Positions 1-13,060 of a DNA stretch of 64,000 nucleotides are shown here, in pieces (the first letter of the stretch is position 1; each line of letters starts with the position of its first letter). Below the pieces are notes generated by a model that made no database searches, had not been told where the DNA came from, and saw only the letters and a list, made by a program, of their open reading frames with translations. Origin of the DNA: Theocolax elegans (taxonomy: Eukaryota > Arthropoda > Insecta > Hymenoptera > Cerocephalidae); NCBI GenBank assembly GCA_026168455.1, contig CM047427.1, positions 14,723,505 through 14,787,504 on the forward strand. The letters are read 5' to 3'. The translations under genes were made by a program, and so were the position numbers.

Positions 1-1705
1 GCACGGAGGAATGAAAGTTTTAGCCTCGATAAAAAATTTAAAGAGCAAACTTTGAAATTTTGTAGAAAAGAGAGAGAGAGAGAGAGAGAGAGAGAAGGGA
101 GAGAGGGACGTTATAAAAAAAACCTGACGGTAGAGAAAAGTTCTCATCGATAAATTGGCGCGATCCCAACGAAACGAAAAATCCGTGTAAAATATAACGT
201 CGAACCTTTCGGACAAAAGAAAGAAAAGCAATTGCTAACGCTCCTGGTATATATACATAGAGTCGAGGATAAAAGAAAAATGAGCAACGAATGTAAAGCG
301 CGAGAGCCAATCGGGTCTCTAAATTTTTCAACCTACCGCATAGAGTACGCCTCCGAGGATTTTCAAGAGAAAAGAGTAACATCGAGCCTTTTCTTTTAGT
401 CCTCGTAAGTGTTTTCCAGCCAGTTTCCAGGCTTCTTCTTTTTTTTTACTTTTTTCTTCCCTTTCTTACCGATGGCAAAGAAAAGTGCCCTTACTGCAAT
501 TGGATTTCTTCTTTTGTTTTTTTTTTCTACTTCTTCTTTATCGTTTCTTTGATGTTGATGCGCACCCGAAAGAGAAAGCAAACGGTCCGCAAGTGCATTT
601 TACAGGTAATAATTTTCAAAATTTTAAATTTTAAAATACTTTGAACGAATATGCTGATTACTGCACAGTTGCTCGCATCGACTAATTTCGCGTTTAAAAA
701 TAATGCGTTATCGATATAACATCACTCTAATAATCAAATTTATTTCTTCAATTTATTACATCTTGATATTAAAGGAATGACAATTTTAAATACAATAACA
801 CACCATATATTTGTGCGTGACAGTGTACCATTAAGTAAACTGACTTAATAAATAAGTTACTCAGATAAAACGAATACCTAGTTCGAAAAAAGTACGCTCG
901 TAATAAAAAAAAGATCTATAAAATCTCACTAAGTGACCATAGTCTGCGACATTTTTTCTCGTAAGGGAACGTACACTGCTTACGCAATCGAAAATAGTGA
1001 AAAATTCAAATCCCCTCTCTGGAAATTCGATTCGACTCGATTCGATTTACCACTGACAGATTCCATGCGTATGCCTCCGAGGTAGTACGTGCACATTCGA
1101 AAACAATTCCACTGTACCTAGTATTTATATGTATACGTGGATTGTACTCTGGTACCTGATGGTCCTTATTTACGTTTATCCTCTCGTACGTGCTATAGAC
1201 GATGGAATTAGATGCGAATCTCTTTGGTTCATTCTTTTATTCGCTCACCCGTTTGGTTTTTATTATTTTATCGAGGGATTCCTAAGTGATATCGGGATAT
1301 ACAATTTTCACGTCCTCGTGTACTTCCTATGCCGATACTCGAATTTTCATTATTTATCTTTCGGTAATATTGCATACTTCATAAGATTTACCAAGTAAGG
1401 AATGCATCAGATTTATTTGTTCGAATTATAAATTTTCGTTTTATAAAGATTTTATATAATATATAATGAGTAACAAAACAAAATAGGAAATAATAAATTC
1501 TAGACTTTACATTACTTCCTATTGATACAGTTTACAAAGAAAAACATTTTATCACATATTGACGTCGAAATTTACAGATTCTCTCAAATTCAAACAAAAA
1601 GATATGCGTTTAAATTCATATTAAAATGGTTGGAGATACCTTTCCGCAATTTCCGATTTTATGAAATAGGGATAGGTATATTATATTCATTGCTTTACAA
1701 ATGCG
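1..1705. other. Non-coding, AT-rich; probable intron or intergenic DNA
   Basis: No open frame here has convincing protein composition or splice context. A GA microsatellite lies at 68-95. The 89-codon frame at 1129-1398 is rich in Tyr, Phe, Ile and Leu, as expected from AT-rich noise. The block probably belongs to a long intron of the gene ending at 24486, but this is inferred only from strand and distance. Confidence 0.5.
68..95. repeat. (GA)n microsatellite
   Basis: Uninterrupted AG dinucleotides, followed by a degenerate GA-rich tail. Confidence 0.95.
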
Positions 1706-2087
1706 TACACTGAGAAAAATAGTATAATAAATATTAAAATAATCTATATTAAAAATTACTATATTGTATAGGAAAAGTGTGACATCTCAACAATATAATA
1801 ATTTTTGCTATTCAATATAGTAATTTTTATTATACAAGTCAGCAAATTTTATTATTCAATCTGATATTTTTTAAATTTGAATTTAAGGAAATAAAAATGA
1901 ATTATATTTTGTTTTTAATCTATTCGAAATAGATTTTATATATTGGAAGAATTGCTTTTATCAATTAAGTACTCAAGAAACATTTAACATTTGGAGATTT
2001 AATTATACTAAACTTACGCAGCAATTGATCGTAATTTTTATTCGCACGCATATATTTATTCCTTACACTTATTGTTCACAAACTTAA

Positions 2088-2690
2088 GGGGATGTCGGAC
2101 TCAGAAAATAGTAATTTTTGATATTTTTTTATAAACCAAAGAATAAATTTTTTTAAAAATCCTGAACGCCATGCCCTTAGGCATGTTTCAAACAACGTAT
2201 TCAAATTTTTTCAGATTTTTAAACATATAATTTAATTCTGATTTTTGCGTTGAAAATTCATGCTTTTTTAGACCAATAATTACCGACCGAAAATTGTTTA
2301 TTTAATTATTATTAACAATAGTATATTACACACCTAGGGAGGTAAAGTATTGGTCAGTCCATAGCACATATAAATTGGCACCCGAGCCGAAGGCGAGGGT
2401 AGCAAACATGTGCCATGGGGTGACCATTTTACCTCCCGTGGGATGTATACTATTTTTCACCACCAGTAGGCCGAAAATAACACATTCCTTTTTCGGTGCC
2501 GGGAGGGAATGTGGTATTTTCGGTCTACGTGTGGTGAAAATTTATTTTTTTCTTAAAAAATCAAAACGCCATGCCCTTGCTTTTGTTTTAAACTATACAT
2601 ATGCATTTTTTCAGATTTTTAAATCAATATTTCCAAGATAATTCTTATGTTGAAAGGTGTAGATCCCTGTAATTTGGGTCCGACATCCCG
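2088..2690. mobile_element. TTAA-flanked MITE (piggyBac-like target site), nested
   Basis: A 603 bp element bounded by TTAA at 2084-2087 and 2691-2694. Its ends are inverted: GGGGATGTCGGAC on the left and GTCCGACATCCCG on the right. TTAA duplication is characteristic of piggyBac-type insertion. A shorter relative lies at 36477-36856 and a decayed one at 13898-14086. Compared with the 36.5 kb copy it carries about 220 extra bases (near 2320-2540) that form two hairpins. No coding capacity is seen. Confidence 0.75.
2320..2540. repeat. Two back-to-back imperfect hairpins inside the MITE
   Basis: Hairpin 1 pairs about 2321-2355 with 2419-2450 (GGGAGGTAAA against TTTACCTCCC). Hairpin 2 pairs 2456-2488 with 2506-2538, 33 bases each side with about four mismatches. 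The block is more GC-rich than its surroundings and is absent from the related element at 36477-36856, so it looks like a secondary insertion. Confidence 0.75.
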
Positions 2691-3696
2691 TTAAATATTA
2701 TTTCAATCGCTATCATTACAATATAGGCTGAACGGAAGATACATTTTCGCATAATAACTAATTACCTTTTTGTTTCTTATATACTAATTGAAACATTGTT
2801 GAGCATTCGCGAGAAGAACTGGAGAAATAGAAAATTTTATGCACGCTACCTATTGGATGGACGGAGTAATTAGAATAGCCTTAAATTAAAAAGTCGTCTC
2901 AAAACAATTGAATACTGAAAAAGAAATGAACGTATATAAACATTTCTACAATACTTATTATACAAATTTTAATATATGTGGTATATACATTTCACTATAT
3001 AGGATGTAATAACTTTTGTTATTTTGATATTAAAATTTGCTATCACGTAAGATTGATTATAACATTACATATTAAATATTGTTACTTTATTGTTACTTTA
3101 TTTTATAAATTCTACTATAGCACAATTTTTACTATCCAATATAGCAATTTTTGTTAGTGTTGTATAGTTATATTTGATAAGTGATGTTGGATAGATTGCT
3201 AGACCTATGTAACAAAATCCCTCATAATTTGAGTATGTCACAATATAGTAATTTTTACTACGGATTATTTTAATATATATTATATTGTTTTTCTCAGTGT
3301 AGGATATATTGTTCAAATTGTCTATTATATTCTGTGGAAAAATGGTAGATGTACAAAATTTTCATCATCAAACATTCTTGTCGTTAACTTGAAAATTAAC
3401 GACTCATTTTGTATACACCATACTTTTTCATTTCATCAAATCAGTTATAAATTATAAATTGAATATAAATTAATATATTAACAAGCGATAATATTGAAGC
3501 CAGTCGAACTACTTAGGCACCCTGTGCGACAAGTAACAACTTTCTTTTCCAAATTCATTTGCCTTCCAGTAGTTACACTGAAAAAAAAATTTATTTGAAT
3601 TAACCAAATCATTTTATTGAACTATAAACAACTAAATATTTATTTAATACAAATAAAATTTAATTGTCTGAAATAACTAAACATATAGTTATTCGA

Positions 3697-4165
3697 AACA
3701 AATGATTTATTAGAAACGAATAAATTAGTTTATTTGTAATTATTATATGACGCTTAATAAATATTTAGTAGAAACAACTAAATATACACTTGTTCACAAC
3801 AAAAAATTTATTTGGAATAAATAAATTGATTTATTTGTAATTGTTATTTATAATTATAATACGTTTAATAAATATTTAGTAAAAACAGATAAATATATAC
3901 TTGCTCACAACAAATGATTTATTACGAATAAACAAATTGATTATTTGAAATTATTATTCAAAATTATAATACGTCTAATAAATATTTAGTAAAAGCAAAT
4001 AAATATATATACTTGCTTACAACAAATGATTTATTACGAATTAAGAAATTGATTATTTGAAATTATTATTCAAAATTAATATACGATTAATAAATATTTA
4101 GTAAAAGCAATTAAATATATATACTTGCTCACAGCAAATGATTTATTACGAATTAACGAATTTTC
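3697..4165. repeat. Tandem array, ~112 bp period, 4+ copies
   Basis: Units begin near 3697, 3798, 3909, 4021 and 4133, each starting AACAAATGATTTATT or a close variant and ending ATACTTGCTCAC. The spacings are 101, 111, 112 and 112 bases. Later copies resemble each other more than the first, as expected for array growth by unequal exchange inside a transposon. Confidence 0.85.
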
Positions 4166-4922
4166 AAATAAATATGTATGCAATATTTATTACAATTAAA
4201 TAAACCGTTTGTTAAAAATAGTAGTTTCAGATAACGTCCACTAGGTGGATCCAGGTTACACGCAAACGACTAACTTTTCTTCTGATTAGTATATAAGAAA
4301 ATTTAAAAACTTGCAGAGTATGTGCGTATACAATTGTACCGATGCGATCTGCGAATATATAAATGCGTTTATTTTCAAGTGCGATAAAATTATATGTAAA
4401 TTAAGTCATGCGTTTAGAAAATAAAGCAAGGAAGAAGAAATTTGGTGATAAAAAAATACTTTATTGAAACAAAATAAAAATTTATATGACTCGAAAATTT
4501 ATTTCAACTCGAAGAAATATTCCATTACAACAATGAAATATTTCATTTAAATTGGAGAAATATTTACTTCAGTCACAGAAACATTGCCTTGCAATGATAA
4601 CATTGAATATTGATGTCAAAGGAATATTCTTTTAGTTCAAAGATATATTTCTTTAAAACTAAAAAATACTTTATGTGAATAGAAGAAATATTTACTTGGA
4701 CGAAAGAAATATTTCTTCAAACCCATGAAACGATTTACGAAAAACAAACAAATGATCAGTTCAATTACATAAATATTTCATTGCTTTAAATTATATATAA
4801 AGTTGGTTCTATTAAATATTTCTTAAAATTGAGTAAGTTATTTTCTTTGATTCAAAGAAATTATTGTCACAGGAGTATTGAACAAAATTATTTCTTTGAA
4901 TCAAAAAAATTTTCTTTGTTAT

Positions 4923-6053
4923 TACACTGAGAAAAAACTGCATAGCAATATTTACTAAAAAATTTAGTAAAGTACAATATAAGTAATACAACCTGATTAT
5001 TTTATTGATTTCACTATACTATAGCTGAATTACTTATAAACGCATACTTAAATCAACCAACTTTTTTTGAACAATGGGTCCAGTTAATTTATTGATATTC
5101 GACTGTATTTTTTACTATAATTCGCTTAGTTAAATTTACTATTTAGAAGTACTTAATACAACCCTAATTTCTTAAAAATATTTACAATTAAAATTTTGTT
5201 ACTTTTACAATATATTATTGCAGTATCATTATTACACAATGCAATATTGTTAAATATACTATGTTTTTAAAGTATGTTTAAATAAAATTTTTTATTGATA
5301 CTAATTAATATGTGGTACAATGAAATATATATTAAAAGAGAATTGACGGATTCAATGGTAAATATAGGTACTATTTCTATAAATATTATTACCCATGTAT
5401 ACAATAACTAAATTCCTTTATACGTATTTCGAAATAAGTTCGTCAGTGTAGTGTTTGTCGTCGAAGGACATGGACGTACAGCAAAGTGTAGAGGACTTAC
5501 TGAGTGGGAATTATCTCAATAAAAAATCAAATGTATTTAAGCGATTTCTGGTATAACAATAATGTTTTCAGTGATAAAATTTATTATCAAATATGTGAGG
5601 AATCTAATAGAATATTTAATATGTAAAGAGTATTATATGTATATGTGTAAAAATAAAACTATGTACATTTTATAAACTTATATGTATAACTTGTTTTATA
5701 AAAAAAATAAATTTTTAAAAACAAAATTTTAACTATCTTTTCATTTCGCACAACCGTATCTTAAAGTCTAACTTATTATAAATTATAGTAAAACTAAAAA
5801 TTATGATGCATTTGTAATATTATTTTTCTATTAATTTCTATTATAATTTATAGTAGTGTTCAATAATAATATAATATAGTAATTTTTAATAAATAAATAT
5901 TTTTAAATATATAGTTAAATTACAATTTCTTTTTTGTAAATGGTACTTACAATTTTCAGAAATAGTTTTACCATAAAATATTGCAGTATAGTTATTGCAC
6001 TATATTTTCTGGTAATTTTATAGTAAAATTAACCTTTTTTTTCTCTCAGTGTA
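4923..6053. mobile_element. TIR element with TACACTGAGAAAAAAC end, inner layer
   Basis: The left end TACACTGAGAAAAAAC at 4923 faces the right end TTTTTTCTCTCAGTGTA ending at 6053. The termini match the 1706-3301 element, so both probably belong to one family. It carries one short frame with coding-like composition (5470-5556). Confidence 0.6.
5470..5556 (+). other. 28-codon ORF inside the TIR element, function unknown
   Basis: ATG at 5470 opens a frame whose peptide begins MDVQQSVEDLLSGNYLNKK and ends at TAA 5554-5556. Its balanced, charged composition stands out from the surrounding AT-rich noise, and a GTATAA donor-like site overlaps the end, so it could be a first exon captured or retained by the element. 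No family is recognised and chance is a real possibility. Confidence 0.25.
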
Positions 6054-6074
6054 CTAAATTTTTTTTTCAGTGTA

Positions 6075-6799
6075 GTATTTTGTTAGTAGTTAGTAATTTT
6101 GGTTAAACGCTGGTCCAATGTTGTTTCGATATTGGTTTAATGTTAAACCATTTTTTTCTAATGTTGGCTCAACATTGAATCAACATTAAAAAAATAGCCA
6201 TTATTAAATTAATTTCTTCCCTTTAAGATTATTATTTGTATTATAACGTTTTTACTTTTTCTGCATAATTTTGCAATGAATAAAAATTATGAAATAAATA
6301 ATAATTATTATATATTTTTTCTTGTATTTTTCTGACAATTTTATTTAAAATTATAAAAATACCAATATTTAAAATATGTATCTAAAATATGCTAGTGATT
6401 TATAAAAAACAAAACATTTAAACAATTTTCCTTTAATTTTAACTTATTAATTTCTTAATTTCTTTCACCTATACGAAACGTCGATCAACAAGATCAAAAT
6501 CGAAAAAGGAAATCGTAAAACGTTTATACTCTAAAGAAAAAAAATTGTAAACTCATCTATACAAACACTGGACAATTAAGTTCGAATGAAAAGCCTACGT
6601 CGATAGATATATAAAGAGAGAAATTGAATTGAATACGATTCGAAGAGTATAATTGAACTGTCAATCGAAGCGTTGAAAGGAGCAAAAGCACGGTAAACCG
6701 TATTCTTTATCCATCGAGCCATAAACGTATTAACTTAAAAGAATTAACGCAGCAAGAATTTTTCCGTAAGAAAATAATAAGATATCGTAGACGATTGAC
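6075..6799. other. Non-coding; GTTGG/CAACATT motifs at 6110-6190
   Basis: Near 6110-6190 the motif GTTGGCTCAACATTGAATCA and variants occur in both orientations, a short degenerate palindromic repeat. The rest is AT-rich with no supportable gene. Confidence 0.4.
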
Positions 6800-8461
6800 T
6801 CGTCGATTCTCGATGAACAATAAGGTATACGTGTATATATATATATATATACGTCGGGTGTGTATGTGTATACGTGATCTTCATAGAGAGATTAACAGGA
6901 AGAAAAGTCGCTGAAAATGGAAATTGTCGGGGTCGATTTCTCTGACTTTTCTTTTGGAAGACGAAACAAAAAGGTTCCGTGGATGTGGGTGCGATCAAAG
7001 CAAGGGATAAACGATGCTGTTTTTCTCTTCGCATCCGGAAAAATCCTATTGTGCGGTAAAAGCTACGTGTCGCGACGTACGAATCATGTCAAATCACTAT
7101 CCAACTCCCTTTCACTATGGAGATGGAGATGTAGGTCTGTATATGTATATGTATGCACATGTGTGTGCGTATCGGTGTGTCTGTTCCTTGTCGTCGTCGA
7201 TTTTCTCGAGATACTCTACTGCGCGAGCTCAAGAATATTGGTCTTAGGTAAATACCGGGAGGGACGAATAGGATAAGTTATATATTGAATTTTCTTCAGC
7301 AAATAATAAGGAACGACTTATTCCTTTAAATTATCGGTTAATCGGATTTTTTTCTTTTTCTTTAATAGACTTTATTTTATTGTTGTACATAATTCCCGAT
7401 TTTTATTGGAATATTGGTAGTATTCGGATGTTTTTAATTATAAGAATTTTATATGTATATAAAATATGCCTTATGTTAAAATCATTAAAATATTGGTTTA
7501 TAATAAAAATCAGATAATCTCGAACCATCAATCCCTGATAGAAGTTTTCGAAAGTTATTTGCGAGTCTTTGGCTAATTTCTTTATCATTGGCTAATTTTT
7601 ATTAAAAATGTCTAGCTAAGAAAGTGGTCTATATTTTTATCTTCTTGGATAAAAATCTGGATAAGGATTGGCCAATGCATAAATATATGTAACACAAACC
7701 AGCTTGATGAATAAAAAAGTGTTTACTGACGATGATTAGCCTTAAACTGTATATTATTGGGTGAATCTACCGGTAATTTGAAATTGGTAGAAATTCAGAC
7801 ATCGAGTGATAACGCATATAATGCTGTTTACGCTAAGTACACGCGTGCGGAGTCCAACTCTAACCTTAGTTCAATGACGTAAGCTGCCACAGATATTTCA
7901 TTTTATTATTTAAGTTTATTAACGTAGGATCTTCATGAGGACACTCAAGTGCAAGTGAAAAAATAGGATTGTGTTTGTCTCTGTGTGTCTAATATTGTGC
8001 GTCTAATTTTATCTGTGAATAGTGTATATATGTAAAATAATATAAATAGTGCGAATGAATTTAAACTATATAATCCTATGTAAAATAAATAATACATTGC
8101 ATAAAAAATTCGTTTACTGAAACATCACTTTGAACTGTCAAACCAGTATAAATCAAACTAAACTTATTTACTTATTTTTTTATCCCAAAAATCTGTCTTC
8201 TATAATTTTTTCTTTTTCATTTTCACATAATACACGCGTTGTGTTTTCTTTTTTCTGCTTTCCTTCTCCATACTTTACAACATTATACACTGTGAATGTT
8301 ATTTATTTACATACCTATAAATGTATATTTTATTTTATAAATACATTACATATTTATAGATTTTTAAGATATTTTAATAATATGTATTACTTGCATACTT
8401 GTTTACTATTTATCAACTTTTTGAGGTTATACATGTACACGTGCATGCTTCTACGAGATTG
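6800..8461. repeat. Tandem duplication, copy 1 of 2 (~1.66 kb)
   Basis: The sequence from TCGTCGATTCTCGATG at 6800 recurs from 8462 in direct orientation. The copies differ mostly by single-base homopolymer indels and a few substitutions. Short frames in each copy are not protein-like and are disrupted differently by the indels. No gene is supported. Confidence 0.92.
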
Positions 8462-10119
8462 TCGTCGATTCTCGATGAACAATAAGGTATACGTGTATAT
8501 ATATATATATACGTCGGGTGTGTATGTGTATACGTGATCTTCATAGAGAGATTAACAGGAAGAAAAGTCGCTGAAAATGGAAATTGTCGGGGTCGATTTC
8601 TCTGACTTTTCTTTTGGAGACGAAACAAAAAGGTTCCGTGGATGTGGGTGCGATCAAAGCAGGGATAAACGATGCTGTTTTTCTCTTCGCATCCGGAAAA
8701 ATCCTATTGTGCGGTAAAAGCTACGTGTCGCGACGTACGAATCATGTCAAATCACTATCCAACTCCCTTTCACTATGGAGATGGAGATGTAGGTCTGTAT
8801 ATGTATATGTATGCACATGTGTGTGCGTATCGGTGTGTCTGTTCCTTGTCGTCGTCGATTTTCTCGAGATACTCTACTGCGCGAGCTCAAGAATATTGGT
8901 CTTAGGTAAATACCGGGAGGGACGAATAGGATAAGTTATATATTGAATTTTCTTCAGCAAATAATAGTGGAACGACTTATTCCTTTAAATTATCGGTTAA
9001 TCGGATTTTTTTTCTTTTTCTTTAATAGACTTTATTTTATTGTTGTACATAATTCCCGATTTTATTGGAATATTGGTAGTATTCGGATGTTTTTAATTAT
9101 AAGAATTTTATATGTATATAAAATATGCCTTATGTTAAAATCATTAAAATATTGGTTTATAATAAAATCAGATAATCTCGAACCATCAATCCCTGATAGA
9201 AGTTTTCGAAAGTTATTTGCGAGTCTTTGGCTAATTTCTTTATCATTGCTAATTTTTATTAAAAATGTCTAGCTAAGAAAGTGGTCTATATTTTTATCTT
9301 CTTGGATAAAAATCTGGATAAGGATTGGCCAATGCATAAATATATGTAACACAAACCGGCTTGATGAATAAAAAAGTGTTTACTGACGATGATTAGCCTT
9401 AAACTGTGTATTATTGGGTGAATCTACCGGTAATTTGAAATTGGTAGAAATTCAGACATCGAGTGATAACGCATATAATGCTGTTTACGCTAAGTACACG
9501 CGTGCGGAGTCCAACTCTAACCTTAGTTCAATAACGTAAGCTGCCACAGATATTTCATTTTATTATTTAAGTTTATTAACGTAGGATCTTCATGAGGACA
9601 CTCAAGTGCAAGTGAAAAATAGGATTGTGTTTGTGTCTGTGTGTCTAATATTGTGCGTCTAATTTTATCTGTGAATAGTGTATATATGTAAAATAATATA
9701 AATAGTGCGAATGAATTTAAACTATATAATCCTATGTAAAATAAATAATACATTGCATAAAAATTCGTTTACTGAAACATCACTTTAACTGACAAACCAG
9801 TATGAATCAAACTAGACTTATTTAAGTACTTATTTTTTTATCCCAATAATCTGTCTTCTAATTTTTTCTTTTTCATTTTCTCATAATACACGCGTTGTGT
9901 TTTCTTTTTTCTGCTTTCCTTCTCCATACTTTACAACATTATACACTGTGAATGTTATTTATTTACATACCTATAAATGTATATTTTATTTTATAAATAC
10001 ATTACATATTTATAGATTTTTAAGATATTTTAATAATATGTATTACTTGCATACTTGTTTACTATTTATCAACTTTTTGAGGTTATACATGTACACGTGC
10101 ATGCTTCTACGAGATTGTC
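8462..10119. repeat. Tandem duplication, copy 2 of 2 (~1.66 kb)
   Basis: Direct repeat of 6800-8461, ending at GAGATTGTC (10111-10119), the same sequence that sits at the copy 1/copy 2 junction. The overlap at the junction is only a few bases (GTC/TCGTC). Near-identity implies a recent event or two haplotypes assembled in series. Confidence 0.92.
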
Positions 10120-11520
10120 ATAGGAATCATCAATACAAGATAGTAAAAATCGAAGATAGAGACGATGTATGAATTAGAATACTTTTACGCATATCGCCGT
10201 ATGTGTATGCAGACGGTACTTGACAAAGATTCAATGTAACTGAAAACGGTCATAATAGGTTTCAAAACTTAATTTGATTAATTCTTCCGTAGTCCTTCGA
10301 AAGTTTTTATTTTAAATATTAGCCAATAAATTTTCCTAATAATTACTGTACTGCCAAGTTAGACTAGGCAATTCTCTACCAGGGCTCTTTCAAATTTAAA
10401 CGTATTGTATTTGTTTATTCGTAGCAATTGATTATTGTTTAATTATATTGTTTAATTAGATTAATTGTTTTTAACATTGCTTCACATAATTTTATAGGTT
10501 AGTATATTTATAAAACAATTAATCTAACGAATGAGTGATCAATAATTATCGTAAACTTGAAAGATTGATAGATTAGCGATGGGCAGTGATCTCTTTGTTT
10601 TGGCCTATATTGCTATATTGTATTATACTTAAAAATCCAAAGATAATAAACGCGGGAAATTCGAATTTATGTTCCGAATTAATATTTTCTTTAAAATACA
10701 ACATTTGTACCATATACGAGCAAAATGATCCTAATCACATTTATGATCTATATTATATATCTGATAAAACGTACCCAACAAAATAAGAAGACTAACTGTA
10801 CCAATGAAATTTTGAATATTTTTAAACATTTGCGTATTGTACATTTTACTGGATATATGCCTAGGTATGTGCCGTTAGTTCCTGCCCATGTTTGTAGATT
10901 TGTATATGCTTAGCTAACGCATATATACGTGTACGTGCCACGTTAATGTATGCAAATGTTTTCGTACATTAATTTGTACAAGCTCGTTACACGGAATTAC
11001 TAACAAGAAAACTGGCGATAAAAACGTTTCGAATGACGAACGACAAAAGTTGGAAAAATAAAAACATTGAATGTTCATTAAAGAGAAAAAGAAATTTCTT
11101 TTATAATTATTATTTAATATAATTTACGGCTTTACTATAATCGGGGAAATAAATATATACTTCAAAAAATGTATTTTTTTATAATCTAAAAATAAAGATG
11201 TTATTAATAAACGAGGAGGGGAAGCTTATTTAAACGTATAATCTTTCTATATTTATCTTTTAAACGTATTTATTTTTTATTTATAAAAGATAATTTTTCA
11301 TAAAAATTATTACAGCGTTTATTTACTTTCGTACGAAACACGTTATTTCTGAAGTTACGTATGTACGTATGTACACGTATGTGTATGGTGTTATAAATTT
11401 TTTTTTGGGGATGAAACGTAAAATTTTAAAAATTACTGTATAACTATATATTTTATTCGACAATAGTACAATAAATTTTATTTTCGAACAACGTATATTT
11501 GATTTAGTATCGACTTGTAG

Positions 11521-11572
<52 letters not shown>

Positions 11573-13060
11573 ATACACGTAATATTACTTTCTACTCATA
11601 TTCGTACAAAATTCAATTGCAAAGTATAAATTGAAATTTTACAATTTTTTCAGCGTACGTATTCCTTTTCGTATCAATGTACAAGTATTTACAACAAAAA
11701 GCATAAAATAACTAGACGAATAACAATATTAACGTTTATTTATACAGAAATGAATAATGCATTTAAAAGAATAATCCCCCGAGCTCGATCGATTATTTTT
11801 GATAACGCACTTCCACGTACGCGAGCAATCCATATACGTCAAAAAAAAGAGCAATTTGAACGAATGCGAAATCAATAACCCTGCAAATTGCTTTACTTTT
11901 GACAAGTAATTATTCAAATGTAACAAAATCAATATGGTATAATTAACCAATCTGATATCACTATGACATAGGGAATTCAAAAGTATTCACAGGAACGTAT
12001 ATAAATAAGGCGATAAATTTTGAATTATATATACATAAACGAAGAGAAGAAAAGAAAGAATTGAATGAGTCGGGTCAGTAGAACGTGAGCTCGAGAAAAA
12101 AGAATCCATGCGTACGATGCGAGTAGATTGACCCAGACTACTTATATACACTCACACGTGTCTATACATATATGTATATGTTACTCTTGTACGTACACGT
12201 TTTTGTTTTTATATAGTACTTCTCTCTTTTTTTAGGTTTCATTGTTAGTTTTAATGATTTTCTTCCTTCCATGTGGTCTCTTGGCTGGTTTAATAATTTG
12301 ACCGTTATAACGTTTTATCGATTCGATTTTATTACTTTTCCGTTCATTTTTATACGTCTATTTTCTTGGGAGTTAATGAATAATTGATTATTATTGCTGA
12401 ACGCTTGGATGTCTCGTATTATTGCAAAATCAAGTCGGTTTTCATATACAGTATACAAAATACATTGATACATTCCCTAGCACATGTAAATATTGCGACA
12501 AATATTAGAATTTTAATTACAAGACTTTAACAATTCAACAATTCTGTAACATTTGTGCACATCTTTTAATATATATTGATAATCCAAAGTTACAGAAGCA
12601 ACCAATTTTATGTAATTAATTAAAAATTGTATAATCTATTTGAAATTTCAAAGTAGAATAAGTTAATTACATTGATTAAAAAATATCGCATATACTTTAC
12701 TTAAACTCTTAAAAAATTGCTAAAGCGAACGTTATCTTATATATAGCATAACGCACAAAATATCGTCTTGAAATAATAACGAAAATGTGTATGTACACAT
12801 GCGGACATAAACTTATTATACAACCATAATGAAAGTGTAGGATCCACTCCATAAATTAATTAGGAGTAAGCACACGGAATACACGCATCTTATCGGTGAT
12901 AATAAAAAGTGGGAAAATATAGAAAGATAGTAATATTTCTTATCCGGATAAATTATATTATTTTGAAGGTTTGTTTATCGACTAAGCTGTACCCGGAGTG
13001 TTGTGTTCGATTCGTCTTCTTTTATTCTCGGGTGGTGCGTTTAGGAGAGTTCTTTTATCC
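10120..13060. other. Non-coding AT-rich stretch
   Basis: No exon, RNA gene or clear transposon was recognised. It contains an (AT)n tract at 11525-11578. Short frames are low-complexity or Tyr/Ile/Phe-rich. Confidence 0.5.
11525..11578. repeat. (AT)n microsatellite
   Basis: About 54 bases of alternating A and T. Confidence 0.95.

Larger units (their letters stand above)
1706..3301. mobile_element. TIR element with TACACTGAGAAAAA ends
   Basis: The two ends are inverted copies of each other over about 60 bases. The left end at 1706 reads TACACTGAGAAAAATAG and the complement of the right end at 3301 reads TACACTGAGAAAAACAA; both continue into matching AATAATC...ATTACTATATTG segments. No transposase frame is visible, so it is a non-autonomous DNA element. 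It is interrupted by the TTAA-flanked element at 2088-2690. The superfamily is not recognised and no clear target-site duplication was found. Confidence 0.75.
3574..6074. mobile_element. 2.5 kb TIR element, outer layer of nested pair
   Basis: The left terminus starts TACACTGAAAAAAAAATTTA at 3574 and the right terminus at 6074 is its exact 20-base inverse complement. It contains a 112 bp tandem array (3697-4165) and a second TIR element (4923-6053) close to its right end. No transposase was recognised, so it is a non-autonomous or composite element. Confidence 0.65.

Noticed and set aside
7014..8905. Identical 77-codon frames in both copies of the 1.66 kb duplication
   Set aside because: Repeated only because the DNA is duplicated; composition is microsatellite-like and indels break the longer flanking frames differently.
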